Positions 1-9,469 of a DNA stretch of 64,000 bases are shown piece by piece. Every line of letters starts with the position of its first letter. Positions within the stretch are counted from its first letter, which is position 1. Source of the stretch: Crithidia expoeki (lineage: Eukaryota > Euglenozoa > Kinetoplastea > Trypanosomatida > Trypanosomatidae); the NCBI GenBank assembly GCA_900240875.1, contig OESE01000218.1, positions 682,001-746,000 of the forward strand. Reading direction: 5' to 3'. The translations under genes were made by a program, and so were the position numbers. Under the pieces are notes generated by a model. The model did not search any database. It was not told where the DNA came from and was given only the letters and a program-made list of their open reading frames with translations.

Positions 1-384
1 CTTCTCTTTTGTTCGTTTGTGTACTTTTGCGGACTGCCAAGGTGCTCTCGCACCCTGTTTGTAAAACCCTTACTAGGGCATTCCTCTCCTTCTCTGAAGC
101 TGCTTTATCTCCCAGAAGCTACTTGGTGCTTGCTGGCAACGAAGGAAAGAACTGTAACGGGAAACACAAGAGCGCAAGCAGTTTGTTCTGCGGTCTCAGC
201 GGCACGACCGTTAAGAAGAACAAGAGCAAAAATACACAGCCGATGCCAACAAAATAATGATGGTTGGGCTGCGTGAAGAAACAGATGAGCAAACAGTGAA
301 AATGCGAAGCGAGCATCAACAGAAACAGCAGCAAATTCGCGTGTTTTTTTGCTCCTTCACAAAGCTAGACCGCACTGCAGCATT
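1..384. other. 3' flank of the first metacaspase
   Basis: This stretch lies downstream of the leftmost minus-strand gene, so it should hold its 3' UTR and polyadenylation region and the start of the next spacer. No reading frame in it looks like a conserved protein, and I see no RNA gene or repeat. Confidence 0.5.
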
Positions 385-1710
385 CTAAATGGGGGGGTTC
401 GGGTTGTACGAGTACTGCGCCGGCGGTCCCCAACCAGGCTGCAGAGGCCCCCCGTGGTACTGCCCATTCGGCGGGGGTGGGGGGTACTGCGGACGGCCAC
501 CGTACTGGGGTTGCGGGCTGTACTGCGGCTGCGGAGGCCCATCACACACCGGAATGCCGTGCATCACATTATTGCCGTTGTAATTGTCGTTTGGACCGCC
601 GCGCTGCGGGAAGCCCTGCGGCGGTGGGGGTACGTAGGCAGGATAGGCCCCCGTCTGCGGGGGCATCGTCTGCGGTGGGAGGTTCGACGGCGGACGCTGG
701 TACTGCTGCGGTACGCACTGCGTCATCATTGTCTGGTTCACTGTGAGCATGCCGAAGAGGGAGAAGGGCTTGTACAGGTCGATTGGTTTTGAACTCGTCA
801 GCTGCGGTACCTGTTCCCGTCCCTGCTTTCGCAGCTCCTCGCGGGTCTTGAGGAGGATGTTCAGGTAGCTATAGCCCTGAGTGTTGAGCAGTGACCAGGT
901 GAACGCCATGGTGGCCGCGCCGTTTGCCGTGCCACCGCCGTTGTGCACGTCGGCACTCGTGCCCTGGTCGGTGCACCCGCTGAACATGATGACGTCGCCG
1001 TTGGAGAAATTGTCACGGCGCACCTGCCGCATCTGCTCGCGGGTGCCGCCGACGCTCGGCGCCACGTAACTGAACGGTAGGTCTAGCATCGTGGCGGAGT
1101 GGCAGCAGTCGAAGACGCACGTCATGCGTACCCCCTGCGGTAGCGGGGCGACGAGCATGAGGAACAAGTCATCGTCGAGGATACTACCGTTCTCCTGGTG
1201 ATCAAGGGGAATAAGGGTCTGATCGTACTCTTCTTCCGAGTCGTGCTTCGCCTTCGCCTGCCCGCCGTGCCCCGAGTAATGCAGGAAGAGGACGTCGCCT
1301 GGGCGCAGATCATGCGTCAGCCACAGCATGTACTTGATGATGTTCTCGCGCGTCGGCATTGCCGTGAAGTTCGGAAACGTCGGGTCGTCTACAAGGATGC
1401 AGCATTCGCTAATGGGAAACTGAATCTTCTGCAGTGTGCCCAGCATGGATCGAACGTCGTTGACGCAGCCCCTCAAGGCGTTGCCGGTGCCGGTGTAGTT
1501 GATGCCAATGAACAGCGCCCGCACACGTCCCCCCGTATAAGGTACCGGTGCGCGATACGGAATTACGGGGCGGCAGGTGTGCACTTTTTGCCGCTCGTGT
1601 TGGATGTTAACGCGCGGTGGGCGCTTGACGGAGAGAAGGCCGTTGGCGAGCACGGGTAACGCCATGGAGGCGACCTGGCCCAGTACCAGCCCCAGAAGTA
1701 AATCGGCCAT
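385..1710 (-). CDS. MCA: Metacaspase (C14 family), P/Q/Y-rich C-terminal tail
   Basis: A 441-residue metacaspase, a Ca2+-dependent cysteine peptidase that cleaves after Arg/Lys and is tied to cell-cycle and stress roles in trypanosomatids. The p20 region runs from about residue 63. The catalytic His is H148 in YSGHGG and the catalytic Cys is C203 in DCCHSA. The acidic SILDDDLF segment (176-183) lies where family members bind calcium. After about residue 370 comes a Pro/Gln/Tyr/Gly-rich tail, as in Leishmania MCA and T. brucei MCA5. I chose the ATG at 1710 (MADLLLG) because it resembles Leishmania MCA N-termini and because the first AG after the upstream pyrimidine tract lies at 1770-1771. The 53-codon extension upstream opens with TTG and crosses that acceptor. 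A second metacaspase lies upstream at 4302-5687. I see nothing broken, so it should be active. Confidence 0.93.
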   Translation of the reverse strand: MADLLLGLVLGQVASMALPVLANGLLSVKRPPRVNIQHERQKVHTCRPVIPYRAPVPYTGGRVRALFIGINYTGTGNALRGCVNDVRSMLGTLQKIQFPISECCILVDDPTFPNFTAMPTRENIIKYMLWLTHDLRPGDVLFLHYSGHGGQAKAKHDSEEEYDQTLIPLDHQENGSILDDDLFLMLVAPLPQGVRMTCVFDCCHSATMLDLPFSYVAPSVGGTREQMRQVRRDNFSNGDVIMFSGCTDQGTSADVHNGGGTANGAATMAFTWSLLNTQGYSYLNILLKTREELRKQGREQVPQLTSSKPIDLYKPFSLFGMLTVNQTMMTQCVPQQYQRPPSNLPPQTMPPQTGAYPAYVPPPPQGFPQRGGPNDNYNGNNVMHGIPVCDGPPQPQYSPQPQYGGRPQYPPPPPNGQYHGGPLQPGWGPPAQYSYNPNPPI

Positions 1711-1769
1711 TGTTGCGTTTCTACTTTTTTTTTTTATTGGGGTGTGTGTTGTTAAAACAGATGGTGGAA

Positions 1770-1834
1770 CTAAATGCGGGGGGTGGGGGACGCACGTGGA
1801 AATGGCAAGCGAAAACAAGCACACGAAAAAAAGG
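1770..1834 (-). promoter_or_regulatory. Probable trans-splice acceptor of first metacaspase
   Basis: On the minus strand a run of seven T flanked by C (plus-strand 1825-1834) is followed by no AG until 1770-1771. That would give a 59-base 5' UTR before the ATG at 1710. The site is inferred from the scanning rule for trypanosomatid spliced-leader addition. Confidence 0.5.
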
Positions 1835-2475
1835 AGATGGTGCAGCAGCTCCAGCAGAACAATGTGCAAAGCACTGCAGATGAGTCACTATCCCTCAACA
1901 CAATCAGCTTGGCGTAAGAGATCAGGCAATGAGGAGTAAAAGCAATGTAACGGTAGCAAATACGGAAACGAGATGGCTGGCCCTTTTTCTTTTTTCAGCA
2001 GACGCAATGTGGCACGTTGTTTTTAAAGAAGATAATAGTTTGCTCTTGTAATTTCTAACAACGAAAGGATCAGCGGAAAAGATACGGTGGAACAAAAGGC
2101 GTCAGCTGGCGAAGGTATGTTGTCTACCAGAGTCGCGATCAGAACTCAAAATATACCCCGCCACAGTAAAATTCAGAAAACAACTTTCGAGACACTCATC
2201 GTCCAACAAATAAATAAAGGAATGTGGGAAGAGTGCGCTGCAGTGCGCGACATACGAATTTGCTGAGGGAGTGAACACTAGTGTATTTTGCCACCTGTTT
2301 TGAGAGTGTCTGCGTGGGTTCATTGCGAAGCAAACATCTTCACAGAAAAAGAAAATCGAACGCGCTCACCCTCTATCTACCTCTATATATTTACGCAGCA
2401 GACCTACTACTTCAGCTACTGGAGTACCTAGTTTTCTGTTTTTTTTTTATTTATTTCCAGTTTAATCAACTTTGG

Positions 2476-2518
2476 ACACACACACACACACACAAATATA
2501 TATATATATATATATATA
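2476..2518. repeat. Composite (AC)n(AT)n microsatellite
   Basis: About nine AC units (2476-2494) are followed, after one A, by about eleven AT units (2496-2518). The same composite order is seen at 46709-46763. Confidence 0.95.
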
Positions 2519-4301
2519 CTCGTCTTTATTAATGGGAAAAAAAAAACTCATAGTGACGCATTTCCATGTGCGTTTCGCTCTACCTAAACACACACGCGCC
2601 CTGAAAAACTGTCGTTTACGTATTCCCCCATGCGTATCGTTAGCGATTGCATCGTCAGCGCCGCAGCTAAAGGACGAGAAAGAAAAGCTAAAATCATCAC
2701 TTATTCAAGAAAAAAAAAAGAGGGGGGGGGGGGCGGTCTAGCTACATAACAAAAGAACATCAGTGAAATCAGCTTTCGACACAACAAGAAATGCTTCGCA
2801 AAGGTATCAACTGTGTACTCTTCACGTTTGTTTACTATAGCGCCACTGCAGCAGCCGCTGCCGCCCTCTCAAAAAAAAAAAAAAGAAAAGACTTCCGGTG
2901 ATTCACTGAGTACATCACGAAAAGGCATAAAACACGCAAATGGTTAAGATAAAAGAAAGGTCTAACATACTTAGATAAAGGAATACAGAGAAGGCACCGA
3001 CACAGAAGATAAGTGCACAGGCGTATTTCAGCAATCGGTTTTAGAAAACCAACAGGGGCACACGGTTAAGGGTTAGCGAGCATCGAATCAAGACGCCTAA
3101 ATGCAGTCGAAACGCTTGGAACTGAAACACAGTTAAGTATAAAAGCTCCTATACCTTGACAGGGGCGATGATTCGTTATAAAGCAATCCGGAAAAAAAAA
3201 GAAGGAAGGCTGATTTGAAAACAAAAGCACTATCAACCAATAAAATACGGAAACCAAGCGTAGACGCAGACACTAAGCGAGTCTGCCTAGGTGAAAAGCT
3301 TAAAAGAACACAGACGAAAAGATGGTGCAAAAACTCAATAAATAAAGAAAACAAACGAACAAAAAGGAGGGGGGACAACCTTTAAGTGTCAACGCCACCT
3401 TAGCGTCCAACAGCTCTGTAGTAACAGAACTGCTTACACCGAAAAAGAAAGAGCATATGCGTATATGTATGTACACGTACATACACGCACGCATCTACAA
3501 ATACATTTTTTTTTTTTACTCAAGAGCTTATGCTTGCGTTTAAGCTGACGCACATCTGTTTTATATAAAGAAACACACAACAATGCGTGCAAATCAGCCG
3601 AGTCCCACAAGCACGTTCGTTCGAATAGAAAGACATCGAGAAGAACATGTGCACGCGCTCCAGAAACGGGTTCCGTGGCGAGTTTGGTTAGTACGTTTTC
3701 CTATTCAATCTAAAACACTCGAATTAGGTTCCACAGTAGCAAATAAGAAAGAGAGAGAAGCAAACAAACGAGCGAGAAACACTCAACTACATCCAGACAA
3801 CTATTTAGGCCCGATGCAGCCAGTACTCTTCTTGACATGAAGCAGAGCAAGCAATTATAATTAAAAAAAAAGGAGGATTCGATCGTCGACAGCGAGAGTA
3901 GTGAGCAGAACTCACTAGCCCCTCACAGCACAGATTATTCATCAGGAAGAGAAACAGTCAAAGGTAACAGACTAAGAGGCTGTCTCTTAAAAAAAAAAAA
4001 CGTGTTAAGTTGAAGTTCATTTTAGATTTCACAAGGCAAGAAGCTAAAAAATAGAGAGGAGTTTTTTTTTCATCCTACGAAGGCTCGGTTGTAAATAATG
4101 ACACGAAGAAGAGAAACTTTTCGGCTTGGAAACGAGGAAAGAGGTGTTCGATAACAGTAGAATTACGGAGCGGACGAAGAGAACAAGACGAAGAAAGGAA
4201 CAAAAATTTAGGGGCTAAAAGACAGGGAAGCCATGTGAGCGGATTCCAATCGGCTTTTACCACACCATTTCACTTTTTCACTCCTGCTCATCCCATCCAT
4301 T

Positions 4302-5687
4302 CTAGTCGTAGCGGTCACGTTGGTGCTGGCCGCCACTGCACAAGTTAAGCTCGACCACAACATCGCTGTAGATGCGACCGCCATCGTTACCATTATCCTG
4401 CCCACCAAATTGATGCTCGCCGTCATCGTTATCGTTATCGTTATTGTTGCACGGGTCGTCGTCTCTGGATTCCCCTGCGGACGTCTCCAGGCACGGCGGT
4501 TCCCACGTACCACCACCACACACCGGACCTGCGACAGGGCCGCCGCGGCGGAACCGCGTCATCGGGCCGTGACCGAAGGTCTGCTGGGGCCCACCGCGGC
4601 GACGTCCTTGCGGCGGTGGCGGTGTCCGGCGAAAGCGCTCAGGCACGTGCTGCTGCAGCTGCTCCTCGTTCGCCGTCACGGTGCCGAAGAGGGAGAACGT
4701 CTTGTCGAGGTCAACGGGCTTCGAGCTGCTCAGCTGTGGCACCTGCGTGAAGCCCTTCTCCTTTAGCACATCGCGGGTCTTGAGGAGAATATTGAGGTAG
4801 TCGAGACCGCTGGTGTTCATCAGGGCCCACGTGAAAGCCTGAGTGGTCGCGCCACCAGCGCCCGTCTCGCCATCGCCGAAGGAGGCGACGTTCTGCACGT
4901 CCGCGCTAGTCTGGTCGTCTTCGCAGCCGCTGAACATGACCACGTCGCCTTTCGAGAAGTTGCCGTCGCGCAGCTTCTCCATCAGGTGCGTCGTTGCGTT
5001 GCCCACCTCACCCGCGCCCCGGTTGCTGACGAAGCCGAAGGGCAAGTCGAGCATGCTGGCAGAGTGGCAGCAATCAAAGACACAGGTGAGGCGCACACCC
5101 TCCGGCAGCGGTTCGACGAGCATCTTGAAGAGATCGTCATCGAGGATGGAGCCCTTCGTTTGGTAGTCAAGTGGAATGATGCACTGGTCGTACTCCTCAT
5201 CCTTGTCCTCTTGTGCCTTCGTCTGCGCGCCATGTCCCGAGTAATGGAAAAACAGCACATCGCCCGACTGCGCATCTTTTGCAAGCCACGAGATGTACTT
5301 GATAATGTTCTCGCGCGTCGGTGAAGCTGTCACATTCGGGAAGTTCTCGTCGTCGACGAGGATGCTCGACTCCGAGATGGGAAAGTCGATCTGGCGCAGC
5401 GTATCTAGCATAGTGTGAATGTCGTTAACGCACCCGCTCAGTGCGTACTCCGTGCCAGTGTAATTAATACCAATGAATAAAGCCTTCACGTTGCCGTTCT
5501 CAAAGGTGGTCGTGGGTTTGTAGGCCAGAGTAGTCTTGATATCGTCAAGGCTGATCTTTATCCGCTCGCTTTCGGCATCGATGCGATGCGGACGGTCGAC
5601 GAAGATGTCGTTGAACATGCCGTGCGGTATCTGCCGGTGCGGACGATGACGCTGCATCGGCTCAAACCCTTCGTGATGGTCATACAT
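4302..5687 (-). CDS. Metacaspase (C14 family), second tandem copy with Asn/Asp-rich tail
   Basis: A 461-residue metacaspase paralogous to the one at 385-1710. The dyad is intact: H152 in HYSGHGAQ and C207 in DCCHSA; C86 (GCVND) and the acidic SILDDDLF segment are also kept. The core runs about residues 66-360, followed by an Arg/Gly/Pro-rich linker and an acidic Asn/Asp tail encoded partly by a hexamer repeat near 4425-4450. The first 60 residues (His/Arg-rich) are unlike the other copy. The ATG at 5687 (MYDHHEG) is the first after an AG at 5712-5713; the frame extends three codons further only with a TTG. T. brucei likewise has several metacaspases, some in tandem. Which T. brucei group this copy belongs to (MCA2/3, 4 or 5) needs a tree. 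Confidence 0.93.
   Translation of the reverse strand: MYDHHEGFEPMQRHRPHRQIPHGMFNDIFVDRPHRIDAESERIKISLDDIKTTLAYKPTTTFENGNVKALFIGINYTGTEYALSGCVNDIHTMLDTLRQIDFPISESSILVDDENFPNVTASPTRENIIKYISWLAKDAQSGDVLFFHYSGHGAQTKAQEDKDEEYDQCIIPLDYQTKGSILDDDLFKMLVEPLPEGVRLTCVFDCCHSASMLDLPFGFVSNRGAGEVGNATTHLMEKLRDGNFSKGDVVMFSGCEDDQTSADVQNVASFGDGETGAGGATTQAFTWALMNTSGLDYLNILLKTRDVLKEKGFTQVPQLSSSKPVDLDKTFSLFGTVTANEEQLQQHVPERFRRTPPPPQGRRRGGPQQTFGHGPMTRFRRGGPVAGPVCGGGTWEPPCLETSAGESRDDDPCNNNDNDNDDGEHQFGGQDNGNDGGRIYSDVVVELNLCSGGQHQRDRYD
4425..4450. repeat. Short hexamer repeat inside metacaspase tail
   Basis: About three imperfect copies of atcgtt lie in the coding region and encode the alternating Asn-Asp stretch of the C-terminal tail on the minus strand. 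The repeat is in frame, so a change in copy number would change tail length without breaking the gene. Confidence 0.7.
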
Positions 5688-6430
5688 GGTTAACAAAAAG
5701 GGATGATAAGACTTGGTTAAAGGGTCAAAGAGAGAAACCCAAATAGTATCGCACTTTATTCGGATTCGATCTGCTGGTATCTTGTGCTGAACAAGTATCT
5801 GCGCTGATTTCTCTCGTTATGGCTATCAATTTTGAAATTAAATTACGCAAAAAGATGTGGAGGTTAATTGTGGTGTAGCACACAAAACAGAAATATGAAA
5901 ACACTCTACGTGGAGCGTGGATAATTGAAAGGAAGTACATTTACAATCACCACGCGCCGGAGGGATACAAGTTCGGAAGGTAAGAGAGAGGAAGCGATTG
6001 AAAGAGGCCGCTGAATTTGGTGCACATTGAATAGTAGAACAAGGAAGGGAACGAAAAGAGGAAGCAATCGCCACCCCTCTACCTCAAAAACCGGCCAGAG
6101 GCATTTGCTCGTTGAGCTCGTGGTACACTTGTCTGATACGTTCTCTCTTATGGCCACAAGGATACAACGTGTGGGTCACCACATTTCTGCAAACCGCGAT
6201 GCTGCACAGGTAGTTCTGTCCTCACCAACCAAATGAAAAGAAAAATAGCGTGTCGCTTACTTACACGAAAGACACTTTTATTTGCACGTCGTGTCGTGCG
6301 CGTCAATGAGATCAATGAATCGACTTCAAAAATCGGAAAAAAAAAACGGAAGAGCAAACGAGGGGACAGAAAAACAAAAACAAGAAAACTGAAAAAAAAA
6401 AAAACTTCAAACATACAAAAAGTAAATTGC
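5688..6430. other. Spacer between second metacaspase and fucosyltransferase-like gene
   Basis: Intergenic sequence with long A-rich purine tracts near 6340-6420 just past the stop of the next gene. These fit the pyrimidine-tract and polyadenylation signals of a trans-spliced minus-strand unit. No other feature is seen. Confidence 0.45.
5712..5740 (-). promoter_or_regulatory. Probable trans-splice acceptor of second metacaspase
   Basis: On the minus strand a pyrimidine-rich stretch (plus-strand 5726-5740, GGGTTTCTCTCTTTG) leads to the first AG at 5712-5713, 24 bases before the ATG at 5687. Confidence 0.55.
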
Positions 6431-8176
6431 TTAAAACACCCAAATCCGATTGGAGGGGTTGAGGTGGTGGCGAAGAAGAAACTGCTCCGAAACGTAGCGG
6501 CTCGCACGCATAAAAGGACTCACGAGCAGCGCATGAGCACGGCTCGCAATCTCCAGATCTACCACCTCAGTAAAACCGGGCGTCGTCGCCTCTTGCTCTG
6601 GATTTGTGTAGGTCGGCAGCAGCAAGTTGAGCAGCGCCGTATTGCCTGACTCTTTCAGCAGCGCCAGGACGTGGCTCTGCATCTCGGCGGACACAGAGAG
6701 GTAAATTTTGTCGATCGATTCTTTCGACGCCCCCCTAACGCGCTCAATGTGTTCTATAATCTGAGCCGCCGTCGGCGAGCACTGTGCCTGCTGCTCATCG
6801 GCCACGTGCAGCTTCAGAGCGGTGTCATTCGGAAAGTTTGCCATCAGGTACTGGTAGTGGATGCCGTACTCGTGACTTGCAGCGTGGTCACACTCCTCAC
6901 GGTCGCGCTCAGATGCGAGGTGCAGTACCACAGCGAGTACATTAAGTTCCTCCGCATTGTAACTCTCGAAGTAGTTCAACGCGGCGGTCTGCACGCCTGG
7001 TGCGGCTTGGATCATCGACCGTACAACCCAGAAGTCGTGTGTGCCGTAGTTGCTCAAGGCACCCATGCGGTCTTTGAAGCACGCAAGGCGGTATGGCTGC
7101 GTCCAAAGCTGCGCGTCACACTGCACGCAGTATTGTAGCAGTGGGCTGACAATGAGTTTGTGCAGGTACGCGGTGCTCTTCCCGTTTAGCAGCGGCGCGG
7201 TAGTGGCAACGGCCGCACCGCTCTCAGGCACGTACGAGAACGTTGACTGGAACGAGAACCCCGAGTTGTTGTGGCGGAAGGCACACATCGCGTAGTCGCT
7301 GTATGACTCCAGCAGATTCATCACGTTGCCAGCAAACAGGACAGGCATGGTCTTGCCCTTCACACCGCGCAGCGGCTTCTGTGTGATGGTGCGCTCGAAA
7401 TACTTCGGGTAGTGCTCTTTCGCGTCCCACATCAGCTCCTCACTCACCATCGGGAGGAAGTAAATGCCGGTCAGGTTAGCATTCGGCTTTTGCAGGGAGT
7501 TCACTAGGCTCTTCTGTGCAGCTGCGTCGCGCTCAAGGAATGCTTTGATCTCCTCCTCGGTGTGGTTGCCCTCCACACGCAGCTTCAGCAGGTCATCGTC
7601 TGTCAGCTCCACACAACCGGGCAGTGCGCGGCACTTGGCCTCGTAGGCAGCCCGAAGTGACTTCAACACCTCGCTGAGCAGAACAATTGACATCCCCTCA
7701 CCGCGGGTGATGTGCAAAATGGATACTTCCAGCGCGTCCACTTCCTTTTGCATCTCCTCCACAGAAAGGCGGTTATACTCGTCCTGCTCGTCGAAGTGGC
7801 GGAGACGCAGCTCTATCTCCTCGCGGTCCATCTCGCACTTCGTGTTGTCCCTGTCGAGCGTGTTGTACACCGTCTCCGTGCTGGTCTGCTCCTTCCGCAG
7901 CAACCGTAGCGCCTGGGTGAGCGCGTTGAGGCGGGTGTCACTCTTGCTCACCTCAAGAGCAAGGTCGCGAATCTTCTTGTTGCAGCTCTCCACTGCCCCT
8001 TTCTGCTTTTTTAGCGCCTCCCGCAGCTCCGACATCCGCGGCTGGTGAGTCTGTTCGACGTGGTTGACACCGGTGTGATAGCCGAGAGCGAGGAAAAGCA
8101 CCGTGAAGACGACTGCAGACGCAACCACGATCGGGTGGAACGTCAGGCCCCAGCCCTGGCGCGTCTTTGAACGCAT
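6431..8176 (-). CDS. Type II membrane protein with O-fucosyltransferase-like C-terminal domain
   Basis: 581 residues: a short basic N-terminus, one membrane segment at about 15-34, a helical stem that looks coiled-coil (about 45-230), then a globular domain. This is the layout of a Golgi/ER type II glycosyltransferase. Two stretches recall GDP-fucose protein O-fucosyltransferases: VLAVVLHL-x(8)-C around 413-429 (POFUT motif 'AVHLRxxDW...C'), and IYLSVSAE (491-498) with VVDLEIASRAHALLVSPF (538-555), matching the family's 'iYvaTD' and 'D..i...ad.fvgn..SsF'. The Arg expected after HL is Ala421 here, so GDP-fucose binding is uncertain. The ATG at 8176 follows a pyrimidine tract and an AG at 8218-8219; longer frames rely on GTG and include the T tract. 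The family call is from pattern memory and moderate at best. Confidence 0.45.
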   Translation of the reverse strand: MRSKTRQGWGLTFHPIVVASAVVFTVLFLALGYHTGVNHVEQTHQPRMSELREALKKQKGAVESCNKKIRDLALEVSKSDTRLNALTQALRLLRKEQTSTETVYNTLDRDNTKCEMDREEIELRLRHFDEQDEYNRLSVEEMQKEVDALEVSILHITRGEGMSIVLLSEVLKSLRAAYEAKCRALPGCVELTDDDLLKLRVEGNHTEEEIKAFLERDAAAQKSLVNSLQKPNANLTGIYFLPMVSEELMWDAKEHYPKYFERTITQKPLRGVKGKTMPVLFAGNVMNLLESYSDYAMCAFRHNNSGFSFQSTFSYVPESGAAVATTAPLLNGKSTAYLHKLIVSPLLQYCVQCDAQLWTQPYRLACFKDRMGALSNYGTHDFWVVRSMIQAAPGVQTAALNYFESYNAEELNVLAVVLHLASERDREECDHAASHEYGIHYQYLMANFPNDTALKLHVADEQQAQCSPTAAQIIEHIERVRGASKESIDKIYLSVSAEMQSHVLALLKESGNTALLNLLLPTYTNPEQEATTPGFTEVVDLEIASRAHALLVSPFMRASRYVSEQFLLRHHLNPSNRIWVF

Positions 8177-9469
8177 CTTCCCGTATTTACAGGTAAAAAA
8201 AAAAAATGTTTTCTCCTCTACAAAAAAAAAAACGACACGAAAACGACGACGAATCCCACGGCAGTGAATACGGGGTATAACAGCGGAGACTACCTGAACG
8301 GACCACAACAGAGAAAAGAAAGAAAGCCAGATGGAGAACCCACAAACAAGTAAGAGCCAACGGACAGACACACTAACACGGACAACTACTCTCTGTGGTT
8401 CTCAACGAGGTCAGAGAAAAAAAAAGAAGAAAAGAATAGGTTAAAAAAAAATGTAACAAGGAAAGACAAGCGACAGAAAAAACACACAGCTTCAATAAAA
8501 TATATAATAAAATAACTAACTAAATAAGTAAAACAAGCTGCTCAGGAACACAAATAATTTGGGCAATTCGGCAAGTCAGCAGTTAGGAAAACCGAAGAGA
8601 GGAGATAATGTATCAGGTAAAAGAAAGAATCCGCTTAAACGGGATGGGAATGATCTTTGTATTTTCGTTGGAGTTTACCATAGCAGCACGCGCTGTTTTC
8701 TTCGTTTTGTTTCGATTTTTTTTTCTCTTCAGACTTGGTGTTGGTCACGCGGAAGTGTTGACTACTTGTACCTTTGCACACCTGACTGACATGGCGTCAC
8801 GCGTAGGAATAGCCGGCGGTAGAACAAGAGGGGGGAAGGGAACTAAGACACACGAGAAGTAAAACGTTAGAAAAAAAAAACGAGCGCGGAAGAATAGAGG
8901 GAAAATGAGGATCGGTTGCTCTATCTATTAGCTAGCTAGGGGGAGACCAAAGATCTCCCAACACTTCCTACGGATGTCGGAACCCAAGTCTCAAAAAACT
9001 CGTGAGCCGCGGTAATCATTTCACCGAGTATAGTTTAACGTCTTATCTTCACCTGTCTTCGGGTTGGCATTGCCGCATACACATACAAGGGCGATGCGCT
9101 TTGTCGGCCGCACTGGTTGTCAGGCAGGCAGGGCCGGCAGCTAGCGCAGCTAACTGTGAAAGATGCCACTTTTCGAGGTGAAATTTTTAGTTATTTGCAA
9201 GAATCAGCGCGCCAGGCTTTACGCTCCGTCACTGCTATTCGCATACCACCAACGTAGCGGCATGGTGATATTACAATTCTGAGGGCCACAGTAAACGAAC
9301 AAATGAAAAAAAAAAATCAAGCGAATTACCGTTGACGCACCCTCGCGTGCACCATGACGAAACTCAATTTTAGAAATTTCACACTCCAAACCCTCTCACA
9401 GCAGCATTACATTTCAAAAGAAGAATCCCCGGAACAGTGTTTCCTTCAAGAGCCACGAGCGGAGGGATT
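8177..9469. other. Spacer with a GC-rich island, possible small-RNA locus
   Basis: The parts flanking the genes are ordinary A-rich sequence, but about 8930-9300 is visibly more complex and GC-richer, without a long reading frame. It holds a perfect 6-bp stem with a 7-base loop (8941-8946/8954-8959), an 8-bp stem with one G-U pair (9067-9074/9090-9097), and the ten bases CCGCGGTAAT (9007-9016), which match the universally conserved 530 loop of small-subunit rRNA. Trypanosomatid snoRNAs often sit in such spacers, but I could not place convincing C/D boxes. Confidence 0.35.
8218..8232 (-). promoter_or_regulatory. Probable trans-splice acceptor of fucosyltransferase-like gene
   Basis: On the minus strand a run of eleven or more T (plus-strand A run 8221-8231) ends in GTAG at 8218-8220, 41 bases before the ATG at 8176. 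Confidence 0.5.

Larger units (their letters stand above)
1711..4301. other. Unusually long spacer between tandem metacaspases
   Basis: A gene-free 2.6 kb stretch. It holds a composite (AC)n/(AT)n microsatellite, an A10 then G12 purine run at 2710-2733, and several A tracts (near 2870, 3860, 3990) that read as pyrimidine tracts on the coding strand. It must carry the 3' UTR of the upstream metacaspase and the 5' UTR of the downstream one. No reading frame here looks conserved, and I found no convincing RNA gene. Confidence 0.5.

Noticed and set aside
349-1659. Plus-strand frames of 120-153 codons opposite the first metacaspase
   Set aside because: They are mirror frames of a GC-rich gene; their Arg/Ala/Val-rich translations match no family and the unit is transcribed from the minus strand.
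3870-3900. Possible tRNA B box (gattcgatc)
   Set aside because: The flanking bases do not pair as a T arm and no D arm is present.
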